Assembly (NCBI RefSeq): GCF_963678635.1
Contig: NC_087064.1
Location: 70,121,465-70,185,464 of the forward strand
DNA from: Symsagittifera roscoffensis
Taxonomy: Eukaryota > Xenacoelomorpha > Acoela > Convolutidae
Direction of reading: 5' to 3'
Length of the DNA: 64,000 bases
In this document: one piece after another, positions 37,401-52,400 of the stretch
Layout of the letters: every line of letters begins with the position of its first letter
How positions within the stretch are numbered: position 1 is the stretch's first letter
Notes under the pieces: generated by a model
Database searches by the model: none
What the model saw: only the letters and a program-made list of their open reading frames with translations
What the model was told of the DNA's origin: nothing
Made by a program: the position numbers and the translations under genes

Positions 37401-40400
37401 CATCTGGTGCGACCAGTGAGGCTCGAACTCACGACCTTAAGATTATTTAATGTAAAGTATTTAATATTAACCAATCATGATCCATCTAACTAACAACCCA
37501 CTTATTTGTAAGTGCTGAAGTTACTTGTAATTTCAGCACCAGAGAGATTTGAATTTAACTTAGAAATTAGTTGGACTCTCCCGAGCACTTCAGCAGCCGC
37601 AATAAACCAGTATACCCTAGATCTATTGAGCCTAGCAGAGACTAGTTAAACAACCTGAGACTAGATAGTATAAGAGTAAGATTAGGATCGGTATTAGACT
37701 AAGAAGTTGCACGAATCTATCCGGCCGAAAATAAGATAGCGTGACGAGCAGACGGTGTACCCTATCCGAAATTACTCTATGAGTTACACTCCAGTCCTAA
37801 CTCATCTGGTGCGACCATAAGTCTCGAACAAGACCTTATTAGATTAGAATTAACCAAAATTAGATTAGAAATTAGACAAAAACATTTACAAAATGTTATA
37901 CGACAATAATTTAATTGAAATGTCTCTCCGACTCAATAGATCCGAGCCAATATTCCGAACCATAATAGAACTACCCGGAATTGGAAGAAGACATCGAACC
38001 AAAGACGACATACGACAAAGTAGAAACTTGCCGTATAGTTACATGATAGTTCGGCAAAAGCCAGAACAAACTTTTATATTTCGAATACTACTTGCAATGA
38101 ATTTAGATTTCCATTTGCAAACATAAAACCTTGAAGTAAATCTTCAAAATCATTTCAGGCGCTAAACAAAATTAATATTATACAATAACGATTGATAAAA
38201 AGATCTAAGATCGTTTTCCTAAAATTCTGCAGTATTATACAAAACATGTTTGAAAAATATTTATTGAAAAAAAAAAAAATAAAAATTAGTAGCATGACAA
38301 TAAATGGTTAGTAATCATAAATCATCCTGTTGTTCCAGCTTCATCACCTAAAACATAACAGCAATCATCAACTCACTAATATCATAAAATACTAAATCTT
38401 TCCTTTACACAAATTTAAAACCTCATTAAAACTTAAAGTCACTTAATTTTAAAACCAGATCATCAAGGCTTATCCTTGGATCTTAAATCATTTTCTACTT
38501 CATTACATTTTAAATTTGATCATCAAGGCTTATCCTTGGATCAAACAGAACAACTTTGTTCTCCCCCACCCACTTAATTAGTGTCTAACGACCTCAAACG
38601 TCGATTCACTACCCAACCCTTTCTAAAGACCCAAGACTAATAGAAATTTTTAAACAAAACTAATCATTCAAATTAGGATAAACAGTGAAGAACTTCGGTT
38701 ATTCATCCTTCACTTGATCCCCCCTCTTACCAGACCCAGGATAAATCTTAGACTTAGTAAGTTTAAAATAGTATCTAACGAACTACTCGCGTTCTAATTA
38801 TACCTGAACCTTGTGGATCGATTTACTATTCTCCAACCCTTGAACACAATCACTACCCCTAAGTAAGATTAAGTAAGTTAACACCTTAGCTTATACTAGT
38901 CACGAGAAAGTAAAAATCATTCTTCGGAATCGATATACTTTTCTCTCCAACCCTAAACAAATAGACCCAGGTTAAGCTAACCAAAAAATCGTAAGAACTA
39001 ACAGTTTAGGAAAATAGAAATCATTTAACAACCTTTTGCACCCGTCATCCTAAACCTTATGTCATTTAAAAACCTAGGGAATAAACAAACAATCGTTTTA
39101 CACAATTGTGAAATAGATAACAAAAAATACGACCTTGTAATCACACCTCATACACAAACAGTTGGATACATTCGAACAAAACGACAAACACTAAAGAGAA
39201 AAATAATCACTAAACAAAGACAAATAACACGAAAAAGATTTTCAAAAAATCGAAACGCATTTTCAGAATCAGAAACCAACAGTTTAGACGAACTCTACAA
39301 ACTAAAAGAATCAATAGATAAAAATTACCCACAACACGATCAATTATATTTTTCTGACTCAGAAACAACTTCAAATTCATCACAAAGAGGAAAAAGAAGA
39401 ATAAAAAAGCAGTATAAACACAAACCAGTACATCTATACAACTGGAATCAACCAATTCGACACATTAATAATTACATATTAACAGTCATCGAACGAAAAA
39501 ATGAGTTCAACGCACACCCCAGGTGACGAAACTCCAGATGATGATGAAATCTTTCCTTTTATAGTAGATGCAGATACTGATAGAGGACAACACATATTTT
39601 GTCAAAATTTACTCGTAAATTTATTTGAACCCGGAATCAGTCCATGTAAAACAGAGTTCCCCGATGTAAAAATCAAAAGACAAATCATAGATCACTATCT
39701 AAAAGATATATGCAACATAACACAACAATATGGAATCTACTCTATAGAATTCACTTCCCCAAACCATAATAATAGAACATACACTATTCAAACAGACGAC
39801 CTTGATTTAGAATTTTCAAAAGTTTTTTCAGAATATATAAAAAGCATACAATACCATAACTCACAAAGAGCAAACTCCATTTTCACCAATGAAGTTTTCG
39901 CACTAATATATAGTTATATTTCGATATTAGAAAATGAACTCCCATTAACAAATGTCTCACCGACAGAAACATCTAAACATTTAAGAGTACGACATGAAAT
40001 CACACTACTCTCTAGTTATTTAAACATCATTAAAGAAAATTTCACGAAAGACGACGTTTCACAACATACCAAACACGATTTACAAAAAATTTTAGCATGG
40101 TTCATAATAGATTATTTTACACACAATATTGATTTAATTGCACAAGCAAGAAAAAATTTTAGACCCCAAAACTCGAACGATGATACAGCTATCACAGAAC
40201 AATCAGATTATGTTTGGGACCCCGAATGGTCTCATCCCGTATTTATAAACTTTCCACAATCAATCTCAAGTCAAGCAATAGGTACAATATCTTACATAAG
40301 AGATTATGTAAGAGTAATACCATTAACAATTGATGCAACACCATTAAACTATAATACATTTTTACCCGATACACAAAATAATAGTTTAAACTCTACAGTC

Positions 40401-43400
40401 ATACACAATGAAAACCTCAATGGAACTAGGAATCTTACTCAACAAGATATACAGACACCATCACACTTCATAAATGAAGAAATTGTACACACAACAACTA
40501 CACAACAAAGTATTTCACCAATACGCCCAAATTTAACAACACCAAGAAATACAAATCCTTCACAAACACAGGTAACCTTACAATCAACCGTTAAACCTTC
40601 GGTTGCCCCTAAATATTCACATATGGATTACCAAACATACAAACCCATGACAATACCATCAAAAACACGCAAAACATTCACTAGAAACAACTTTGCAGAC
40701 CATAATTATAATTATACACATCCATCAAAAACAAATTATAAACCACAAAGAAATTTTAATCAATATACAAAACCTCGAAACTGGGATAACCCAACGGCCC
40801 AATATAATTCCACAAATTTTCAACCAAATCCTCCACAGGATCGCAGTGAAAATTACCCATTTTTTCAACAAAATAAAAATAAAAAACAAACATCTTATCA
40901 AATGGATTATTTATCCTCAGATGAAGATTTCTTACAACCAGATATATTTGCACCAAATACTCAAGAATATCGTAGACAAGGAATACAGAAAACACGTACA
41001 AACCATAGAAATTTTTCTCCACAATCAATAGATGCACAATATCAACAACCAATTCAACAACCAAATCCAATTAATATACAATCTTTTCAACCAATTCAAC
41101 AACAAAATCCAATGACTACACACTCGTATCAACCATCACAAATGCAAAATGAAATACCACTCCCGTATTATCTTCAACAACATGAAATAACAAGAAACCA
41201 ACTTTCAAATTTTTCTCAAATGCCAAATGCAGCTGAATCATTACAAATGACAATGAATCCATACCTTATGGGTGGATCATCAATAACATCAAATAAACCC
41301 TTAATGGTTTTCACAGGAACAGACCCTGAATACTCTGTAGAAGATTACTTAAATGCAGTAACAGCAAATTTAATTTTAAATATTGGACCTGAACCAATTA
41401 ACACGCCACTACATCAAAACTGGATACATCGACGCACAGCGTTGATACAAACAACCTTAGATGGCGCAGCCCAAAAATGGTTTTCAGTACTACCTCAAGA
41501 AATAAAATCAAACTGGAAAAGATTTACACAAGAATTTTCAAAAATGTTTGACTCCGAAAGAAACAAACAACAACAAAGAGTTTTATGTAATGAAATTCGC
41601 AGATTACCAAACGAAACCATCAAGCAAATAGCAGTAAGAATCGAAACACTAGTTCGAAAAGCATATTCACTAAATACACATGACTATAAAAACACTAAGA
41701 TGACAGAAATCTTAATGATGACCTTAACACCACAATTAAGGAAAATAGCAATAAAAAAGAGAGCATCACATCCTTCTTCAATTCGAGAACCCGATTTAGA
41801 TTTTAGAAAACTAGTAGACAAACTAGAACAAGCAGAAATCACAATGAAATTAGAAGAAACGGAAAATCTGAAATTACAATACGTTAACAAAATTGAAACG
41901 ACTCCCACTAATATTAATAATATACAAGAATCAGAAACAGATCTCGTTGAAAAAATCACTGAAATACTCAATATTTACGAAAAGAACCCGAACTTTAAAG
42001 GCAAACCATCTTTCAAAAAATGGTGTAATTATTGCCGACGATACGGACATAGTATTTCCGAATGTAGACAAAAACAACAAGATAGTCAAAATAAACCTCA
42101 AAAATACAAAGAACCAAATAAATCATTTTATCAATACATGAAAAAAGATCAAAACCTACCAAACAAAAATGTATACAGCAACAACAGTTCAGGAAAACCA
42201 CTCCCAAACAATACAAGCTATACAAGAAATCAATCTCCATATAACTCAAGTTATAGAGGAAGATCACCAGAACGAAGAAACACGTATAATTCATCACAAA
42301 ATCACTACAATAGACCGAATAGTCGAAATAACTACTCCAGATCAAATTCAAATACACAACGATTTGTTTCTAGATCTAATTCTCAATCAAGAAATAACTA
42401 TTATCCAAACAACCAATCACGAAATTCATCATACAATAGGAATAGAAACTACTCCTATAATCGAAACAGAAGTTATTCAAACAACCGAAACCAGAATTAC
42501 CCGAACAACCGATCAAGGAATAACTCATATAATAGATCGAACTATAACAGACCAAACAATAATTACCAAAACAGATCGCGAAATAATTCACAAAACCGAC
42601 ACCCAAGTTATAATAATCGCTATCGAAATTATTCCCAATCACCACACCGAAATAATAATCACTACAATAACTCTAATAATCGTCACAGAAGCAGTACACC
42701 TAAACATCAAAGACAAATCAATCAAGTACAAGCTAACCCAGAAACAACATCAGACCCTCCAGGTATTGATGACACAGTAACTGATACGTTACAACTCAAT
42801 CAAATAAACTGTACATCATCAGATTCAGAAAGTGATACTGAAAACACTCTTGATATCAATATGATAAAAGTCGAAAATGACTATGAATCTGTCATATATG
42901 AACAACCCTTTCCATCACATATATATGAAAATCAATCACAAATTCTTCAAAATCATTACACTACACCCATAAATTCCACACCAACGACGCAAGAAACAAA
43001 TGAGATAAACACTACAAATCAAACCAATAAAAATACCAAAACAAAATGCTTGAATACAAACCACATTTATCAAAATATACAAAAAGAACAACCCAAAGAA
43101 AAAATTTGGACAATACCATTTCTCTTAGAAAGCCCAAGAAATAAAGAATTTCAACCACCAGACCTTGAAATAGATTTTTTAATTGATTCAGGAGCAGAAT
43201 CAAACATAATAAACATTCCCACATGGAATGAAATAAAAATCTTACACCCAAAGCTAACACCTCTTGAAACCTCCAGCAAACTAGCGACAGCACAAGGATC
43301 AACATTGATAAACTACGGAAAAATCCAATTATTTCTCCTCCCTACCAGAACAATGGAACAAAGTAAAATTTTAAATAAGCCATTTAAACAAATATTCCAT

Positions 43401-46400
43401 ATCACCGATATTAAATATAATATCATTGGAATACCATTTATTTCAAAGTATATACCAACAATTAACATACTAAATAGTAAAATATTAATCAAAGATAAAT
43501 ATACAAAAACAAAAGAAACATCCTTAACATTTTTTCAAAGATTGAATAAACAACCACCATTCTTTTCAAAATTTTATCCGATATTTAACCAACAAAGAAA
43601 ACACCTGAAACCACTATCAGGAAACATCTATAATTTTTCAATCAAACAAGTTCACCAATATGATAAAGCACAAAACAAACAAAAATTTTATATGTCAGAT
43701 TTTGAATTCAAACCGATTCATAAATTTTTCAAAATCACAATCTCTTCAATAAAATATTTGAAAAATTCGAATTCAGATATCATCTCCTTACATGTCTATA
43801 ACAACACACCTTACCAAGTAACATTACCATTAGGACTTTTAGGATATTGTGAAACCAACGCAACAATATCACCAATACACGAAAAAGCCTATCGCGTAAA
43901 TAATATACTCCAATTACTAGATATTTGCCAATCTACAATTCTTAATGAAGAATTATCTATAAATAATATAATAAGTAACGAAAACAGAAATACGGATTAT
44001 TTCACAAAAACTCCATATTTCAAACCTACATTCAACATCAGTAACTACACAGAGGACCAACAGAAATTTTTAACAATGTTTAATTTCCAACATTCACAAA
44101 TAACACAAGACGAATTTGAAAAGTTAGCCAAACAGCTAATTCAATATTCATCAGTCTATGCAACATCAAAATTCGATGTTGGCAAAATCAGTTCATCACT
44201 ACATCTCCCATTAAAACCAGACGCAGTTTTCAAAAAACAAAGAGCAAGTAAAGTACCAATTCACTTACATGATAAAGTAAACAGATTACTCGATATTTTA
44301 GAGCAATACAACATTATATCACCGGTTAATAAAGAAGAACAACCAAAAGGCAACACATTCATCAACCCCGTTATCATTCTAGCTAAAGGAGAATCGTTAA
44401 AAATCGTTCTCGATGCTAGATACCTCAATTCACTCATAGATGAATCAAAATGTAATTGGCCCATTGAACCAATACAAGTTATTTTAACAAAAATAAACGG
44501 CAAATACTTCACAACCGCCGACATGAATAGTGCATACAATCAAATGCCACTAGATGAACAATCACGACGTTTAACACAATTTGTTATCGGAAACCAACAA
44601 TATGAATTCAACCGCTTATTCTATGGAATATCCATAGGACCAGCAGCATTTTCAGCCTTTATGAGCAAAATTTTTAGACCACTAATACTCAAGAAAAACG
44701 CAATCACCTATTTAGACGATGTTTTTATGCAATCACAAACAAAAGACGAAATGTTCAAAGTTTTAGAAACATATCACCAAATACTTCAGAACGAAAATCT
44801 GAAGGCCGCCCCCGATAAATCACACTTCTTTTTGACTAGAGTTAAATTCTTAGGACATAATATAGAAAGAAAAACAATCACTCCACTGAAATCACGCATT
44901 GACGCTATTCAAAAACTTCAACCACCAACAAATAAAAAGAAAATCCAAGAGTTCCTTGGAATGTTAAACTTTTTAAGTAAATATGTTTATAAAATGCAAT
45001 TATACCTACGACCATTTTATAACATCCTTAGACAACAAAACAACTTTGAATGGAATACAGAACATCAAACACGATTCGAAGAAATAAAGAAACTTTTAAC
45101 TGAACAAATTTCAAACACAATTCCAGACCCTGATCAACCATTTTATGCAATGTGCGATGCTTCGAACTTTGGCATCGGCGCAGCATTATTACAATCACAT
45201 AATGGTACAAATAAAATGAACCTCATATCAGCAAATTCTCGATTATTCACTCAAGCAGAGCTACGACTCTCAACTCTAATGAGAGAATGTACAGCCATAA
45301 TATATACACTTACAGAATATGAATTTCTGATACTTGGATCAAAACATCCCACAGTTTTGTTCACAGACCACAAACCAATCATCTTTCTTTTTACACAGAA
45401 ATCTAACCCAAACCACCGAGTTTACAGATTTCAACTAATTCTAATGAAATTTCCAAACTTACATATAGTTTGGACTGCAGGAAAAAATCTTGCATTACCA
45501 GACACCTTAAGTCGAAATACACCACCTGAATTACTTACACGAAAAACAACAGTTGAAATACCCAAAAATATAAAATTCTACCTTGCAGAAAACGAAACAT
45601 CACCTCGATTAGAATGCAAATATGCAGTAAAAACTGATATTGAACAATCACAAATAAATAATTTACAACATTTCCCACTTTATTTAGATTGTCAAAATAA
45701 TCATTATGAAGTTGACCTACTTGGAACATCAACTTTTAAACCAATTCCATATTCTCAATGGATAAAAAATAACACCCAACAAAAACGAACAAAACAACAC
45801 CTACCTAAAAAAGACCATTTTCCACTAATTGAAAAAGAAGATTTAACTGATAAAATAAATTTATCAGGACCACAAACAAATGATTCAAAATACACAATAA
45901 ATCAAGTTTTTGACCTTCACGACCCACTTGATACAATACCATTATCTAAATTAGAAATCGAAAACATTTTTCTCCCCCCAACAGAAACAATTACAATTTC
46001 AACACTGAAACAATATCAAAACCTTGACCCAGTAATTCGACAACTAAAATCATGGCACAAATATAAAACTAAACCTATCAAAGCAGATTCAACCATTCTA
46101 GGAAACAAAACACTCCTCCGATACTTTCGCAAGTTTAACAATACAACAATTAACGAAAATACAGACCTTTTAGAGTACAACCTTAATGAATCTACAGTTC
46201 CCTGTCTCCCTATAAGTATGATTCTTATAGCTTTTAATATTTCACATACACAAAACATTAAAGGACACTCTGGATCAGAGAAAACATATTCAAATTTTAT
46301 ACAACATTTTTACTTCCCAAATGCACCAATTTGGATAAAAGTACTATGCAATGATTGTATAGTATGTCAATTAAATAAACCTTACCCAAATCAAAAACAA

Positions 46401-49400
46401 ATAGCACAAAAACAAGATTTTAAAGGACAAAGTTTATACTTTAATCATCGTATCTCATTTGATACTAAAGGACCAATTTCACCCTCATCAGAAGGAAACT
46501 CCTACATTATGGTAATTGTTGACGCATTTACACATTATGTAGCACTTAACCCAGTACCACATTGTAACGCTTATTACGCATACACAACACTTTATGAACA
46601 CTGGATAGCAAAATTTGGACTACCAGAAATTTTAGTCACAGACAATGGTACAGAATTCATAAATAATGAAATAATAACACTATGTCATTTATACAACATT
46701 AAACACAAACCACGTACATCTCATGCACCTTGGACAAACGGCTTAGTCGAAGGTATGAACCGTTCACTACAAGAATATCTTAGATGTATCATCAACGGAA
46801 ATGATACCAAATATACCGAATGGTCAGCAGATGTAAAATTATTTCCATTAGCATATAATTCACAAATCACGACAACTTTAGGAATGTCACCATACGAAAT
46901 GGTTTTCAACCAAAAGCCACGCAAACCAATAATGTTTACAGCAAATTCCCATAAAAACGCACAAGGTTATTGTCAACCAAATAAAGACTCAATTTGTTAT
47001 AACCTACCATTACATACGCACGATGAAGATCATTTTCATCACCCACAAATCCTTAAATTAGCCTCCGGTACACACACCGAATGGATTTTAAATAGAGATA
47101 AGAAACACAATGAAATTTACCAAAAAATAACGAAAAAGTTATTACAAAGACAAAACATAAATGAACAAATCAATTCACGTTTTACACCAGCTTCCGATTT
47201 AAAAATTGGAACATTTGTTTTAATACCTAATTTTAATACTCAAAAAGGAATTTCTAAAAAATTACAACCCCTCCGAAAAGGACCCTATCAAATAATTGCA
47301 AAACCCACAGATGTCACATATAAAATTATCGACTCAAACAAAAAAGAAATCGTTCAGCATCGAAACAACCTATTACCTTATTACCCAAAAGAATACGCAC
47401 TCCGCGAATTAACCCAATTATATTCTTTCACAGGATTAAAAATTATTCAAAACGAACCACATCTGAAAAACACAGAACAAAATGATAACCCCACCGAAAA
47501 TCAAAACACAAAACCAATCGCTACCAAAAACAATACACAAAACCATAAAGAATCTCCAAAACAAAGAAAAAATAGAAAAATGACAGAACAAATAATACCC
47601 CAAGAAGAAATAGACAAATCAGAACATAGAAAGACAACAAGACTCCGAAATCAACCACGTAAAAACTACAAAATGTTCATCCCCCAATCTAAAATATTAA
47701 AGAAAGTAGAATTTAAAAAGTAATTTTAAAATTTTATACTTCACAATCTTGAAACCTCCGTAACATTTTTCATTTCCATTTTTCAAAATAACATGCTCAC
47801 AAGTACGCAATAATTCTAGTTCAAAATAGACCAATAGGATTCATCCAATCCGCCACTTTCTCTAACTCAAACTAAGATCAATTAGACGAATAATCTAGAA
47901 CTCCAGGCACATCTCTAACTATAACTTTACAACCTCCAGGTCAAAAATAAGCAAACCACTCCAACTTGACAGCTAAAATAAATATCACCATAATACCGTA
48001 CCCCTCCCTTATCTAATAACCCAAAGATCAACAATATTTCCCCAACTCAGACCACGAATACCCCCAAAACAAATTTGATAACTTAGCCTAAAGTCACAAA
48101 ATGAAGATTTTAATTAGCCTAAAGTATAAAAATCTCACCATACCCCGGATCATTTGACAAACAAAAATAAAGAAAAAGACGACCTCCCAGTCACCATGAA
48201 AATTGCCCCCAACAATTTTTTTCGAAACTCAACCCACTTGTCAAAAAACTAATAAATAATTCGACCACACTAGAAAATCGCCTCAAACAGCAAAAAATAT
48301 TCGACAAAGAGATCATTTCTTAAATGCTTTTCTCTCAAACAGTCGCTCAAATATTTATCAATTTTAAACATTTTTTTTCAATACTTCAAGTCTTTATAAT
48401 CTTTCTTTTTGATATCATCGAATCTTTTCTAATAATCATAATAATTTTTTGTAACATTTTTTTAATTTTCTACACAATAATTGAACTATTCCTCCAACTT
48501 TCCAAAACCCTTGAATATATCCACAGGTACGATTTTAACAACTTGTCTAAATGATACGAACAATTTTCAGTAGAACTGATATTTTTTTATTGTTTGTAAT
48601 TTTCATAACATTTCTATCATCCCTCATTTTGACAATATGTAAATGTATAAAGAAAGCAATCATTACATTTGCCCTAGCAACAATTTTTCTAATTCTTTTT
48701 TTAGAAGAATATTATAATAAACATAAACCCTCTCACTAAAGTAACAATTTAAAAATCCATCAAAAATTGCTACCCAACAGTCACAGAATCAGTCTTCACC
48801 GACATCATCCCAAGATAATCCAACACCACCTTCAACTACTCAAAACCCTCAAACATCTACACGAATTTCTTTTCAAGACAATCCATACACCTTTGAAGAA
48901 AGGCACGCTCGTTTATCTGAATCACTAGAACCAGTTCAACGACAAGCATCCCTAAGTGAACCAACATATAATCTTTACCCAACACTACCACAAGAACTAA
49001 GTAGAATACGAAACCTTAGTCAAAACCAAAACACAGCAGAAATAAATAGACAAATTATACATCCTCGACGAAATAGAAATTTTCAAACTCCCCGAGTTCA
49101 TTTTGATATACCTCAATCCCCAACACAAACCACTCCAGAAAACACCACTGGTATCACACCAGAAACTCCTACACTTTTTTCACAACGAAGCACTTCAAGT
49201 CTACCTTCAGACTACTTAGGTTCAACACCAACATCTGAACAGATACGTGAAAATCCCTTTAACCCCCCAAACCTAACATCACGACTGCCATATTGGACTA
49301 CAAATTCATTCACACAAGGTGAACCAAATTTAGTCAATGACCCCATAGATATTTCTACGGATACAACAACATCCTCATCACTACCAGAAACATTATCACT

Positions 49401-52400
49401 ACCATCAACACCATCAATAAGTCAATTTTCACCACTACCCTTTAACTTAAATTTTCCAAATAATCTCGACGCCAGATATCGAGAACAATCATCAATAAAT
49501 ATTCCTTTAAGATTAGATTGGAATACATTCACAGCACCTCCACCACTATTTGGACAACATCAAGAAAGTAACCGCCTTCATAACTGGGCACTTAATAGAT
49601 TACAATATCGCCAAGATATTCACAACGATATCCGTGATCACAATATTCAAATACTCCAACAAAACAGTTTACAATTAAAATTTGAAATCACAGTTAAGTT
49701 AAATAATATTACCCAACATCCCTACCCATTAAATCCACCTAACATAACAGCTCAATCACTACCACCACCGTTTATAACTACTGAAGTAATATACAAATAC
49801 GACAGATACACTAAAAACACAATTGGTTACATTACATTTTATAATCCATACTCAGGATTATCATACACATGTATATTCTAAAATTATTAATTTTTCTCCA
49901 AACCCTTTTTCTAATAACCTCAAATCAAAATATAAACCCTTCCCCTCGTACAGGACCACAAGATTTATTAGTAACACATTACGATTGCGAAGAAAATGAA
50001 CAAAAAACACTACATAAATATGCAATCAATCAGGTATCACAATGTGAAACAGAACCACAAGCTATAGAAACCACAGATATAATAGCAACACTCTATTCAA
50101 AAGCCCGAGCAACAACAGTTACAGGTTATAAATTCACAGCAACATTTTCCGAAAAGAAAGTACATTGTTCACAAGTCTCGAACGGAAACAAAAACCGACT
50201 TGACCATGAATCATTCTACCAAAGTAATATAGAACGTCTTTTACATCTCAATCCCGACGATTGTAAAAATGAATTACTTAGACTAAACATCACAAAAAAT
50301 AAAAACTCCCAAAGAAAATTAGTTAATTTTCAAGTTTTTTCAGACTCTGTACATCAATCACAACTTGAAAGACACCAAGGACATATAAGACTAGACGAAA
50401 AATACCCGTATAACGGCGCACACGGACGATTAACCTATGACCTACATGATAAACACTGGATACCACACATTGGTATAAATAACCCATCAAACTGCAAAGC
50501 AGACACAAAAAATAAAGGATACCAAGAAATAATGTTTTTCGATTGGAAAATACAACTCGAAAAAATACAACTCACACGAGATTTATCTGATAATACAATG
50601 ATCTATCAAGGAATCCGACTACCTTGTAAAAATGATCAAGGATATTGCGACCCTACAACGAGAACACAAGCAACAATTGTTTGGTTCCCCGAAGACACAT
50701 GTACAACATTTCAAGTAGCAAAAATACACGCTCGTATGATAAAATTTCACGAAAAATATTTCATACAATCAATTCCATATGAACAAGTCCATCCATCACG
50801 CAAACTAAGTTCCGATTTTCGAAACATAGACAATATAGAAAATAAATTGACACGTTTTCAAATATATCAAGAAACAGAACTTGCATGTAAATACAGGAAT
50901 CCACTTCACAGAACACAATACTCTGAAATATTAGTTGAATATGAAAAAGGATTCGACATGACCACTGGTAAAGTAAAAATCGACCCATACGCCACAGGTC
51001 ATCCTCTAAACGAAGGAACATCCTATATACCAGTTAATTTTGAAAAAAGCAACGGACAACCTGGTGGACATCTAAAACCTTATGACACCAGAAGCACACG
51101 CTTACAAGAATTATCACTAATGAATACTACATATTTTGGTAATATCCACTATGATATTCATTTGGATATGAAACTAGACTATACAATTAGCCGCATTTTT
51201 CAAGAAATGTCACTCTCTGAATTAGAAACACTACATCAACTATGCGAATTAGAACGAACACAAATACTACAATCACTTGCACTAGCAGTATTAAAAATAC
51301 CCTACGCAGGATACTTATTATCAGGAAATAGATCAAATTTTTTAGACTACGAAGGAAACATCTTATGGTTTTATACTTGTACTAAAAAAGTATCACCACT
51401 ATACGTTTTTGAAGATAAACGATGTTATAAAAGAATTCCTATCTTTTATAAGAATAAAGTACATTTCGTGGATACACTTTCACGAAGAACATATTTCTGG
51501 GATACCGCAGTCCCATGTGGATCAGAAAATAGCCACAATGTAGTACAACTAAACCCTGATGAAAACAAATATTATCTTCTCACTCCATATCCCACATTAA
51601 TGCAATCACTCAAAAAATTTTCACCAGAAAGCATTCGCGCTATTGCTCGAAACCCAAATATAGACTTACAATCAATAGGAATCTATTCAAAATCAGATAT
51701 TCAACATCACATTAGAACACAACAATTCCAAGAATTATTAACACAAATGGACACTATACAAAGACAATCAATAGACCAAAACTTACGCAAACTTGCAGAA
51801 ACCGCAGGATTTGCCGATATCTACACGCAAGACTATAGCGGATATTTTAAAGACATAAAAGATTATATATATCTAAACGGCGAAAAATACCGTCCCCAAG
51901 ATATATCACCAATTAACATTTTTAGCTTTGTTACACTCAAAAATGAGATCCTAGATTTTCTAGGATGGCCCTACTACATCTTAGAAAAATTGACTATTTT
52001 ATACGCAATGTTTAACTTTATTGGATTTCTTTTCTCACTCTTAAAAGGAATCTACAATACATGTGCTATACACACACAAGTAAACAGACAAGCAAGCGTA
52101 GCACGCATACTCTTTGCAGGATTTTTTGGAATTTTTTCCACATCTATAAACAAAATTCTTTTAGACGCACAAATAAAAGAATATAACACAAAAATAACAA
52201 CACGACAAAATACATACGACGAAGAACATAACAATGTCGACACACAGCCAACGGCACCACAATTACCACCCCTACCAAATAACCATCCACTATCCCTAGC
52301 CCCGCGAAATTTTAGAAATTTAGCAATCACACATAATCCAAATTTTCGACTCACCACATCACAAAGTCCCGTCCAACATATAATGACACATCCATCACAA

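Larger units (their letters stand above)
37818..39058 (+). other. Leader of element B
   Basis: 1.2 kb, mostly non-coding. A 77-codon frame (37893-38126) begins early in it and may be a leader ORF; it has no recognisable domain. Twin hairpins lie at 38458 and 38518. Donor-like aagtaagt/aagtaaga sites near 38756 and 38868-38880 could give spliced messages for the downstream ORFs. Confidence 0.6.

Noticed and set aside
42169..42780. 203-codon frame inside gag-pol of element B
   Set aside because: Shadow of the Asn/Arg/Ser repeat region in another frame; low-complexity product.
48551..49881. Frameshift fusion of small hydrophobic ORF 2 with the AUG-less ORF
   Set aside because: A TAA at 48742-48744 lies in the target frame after the upstream ORF has ended.
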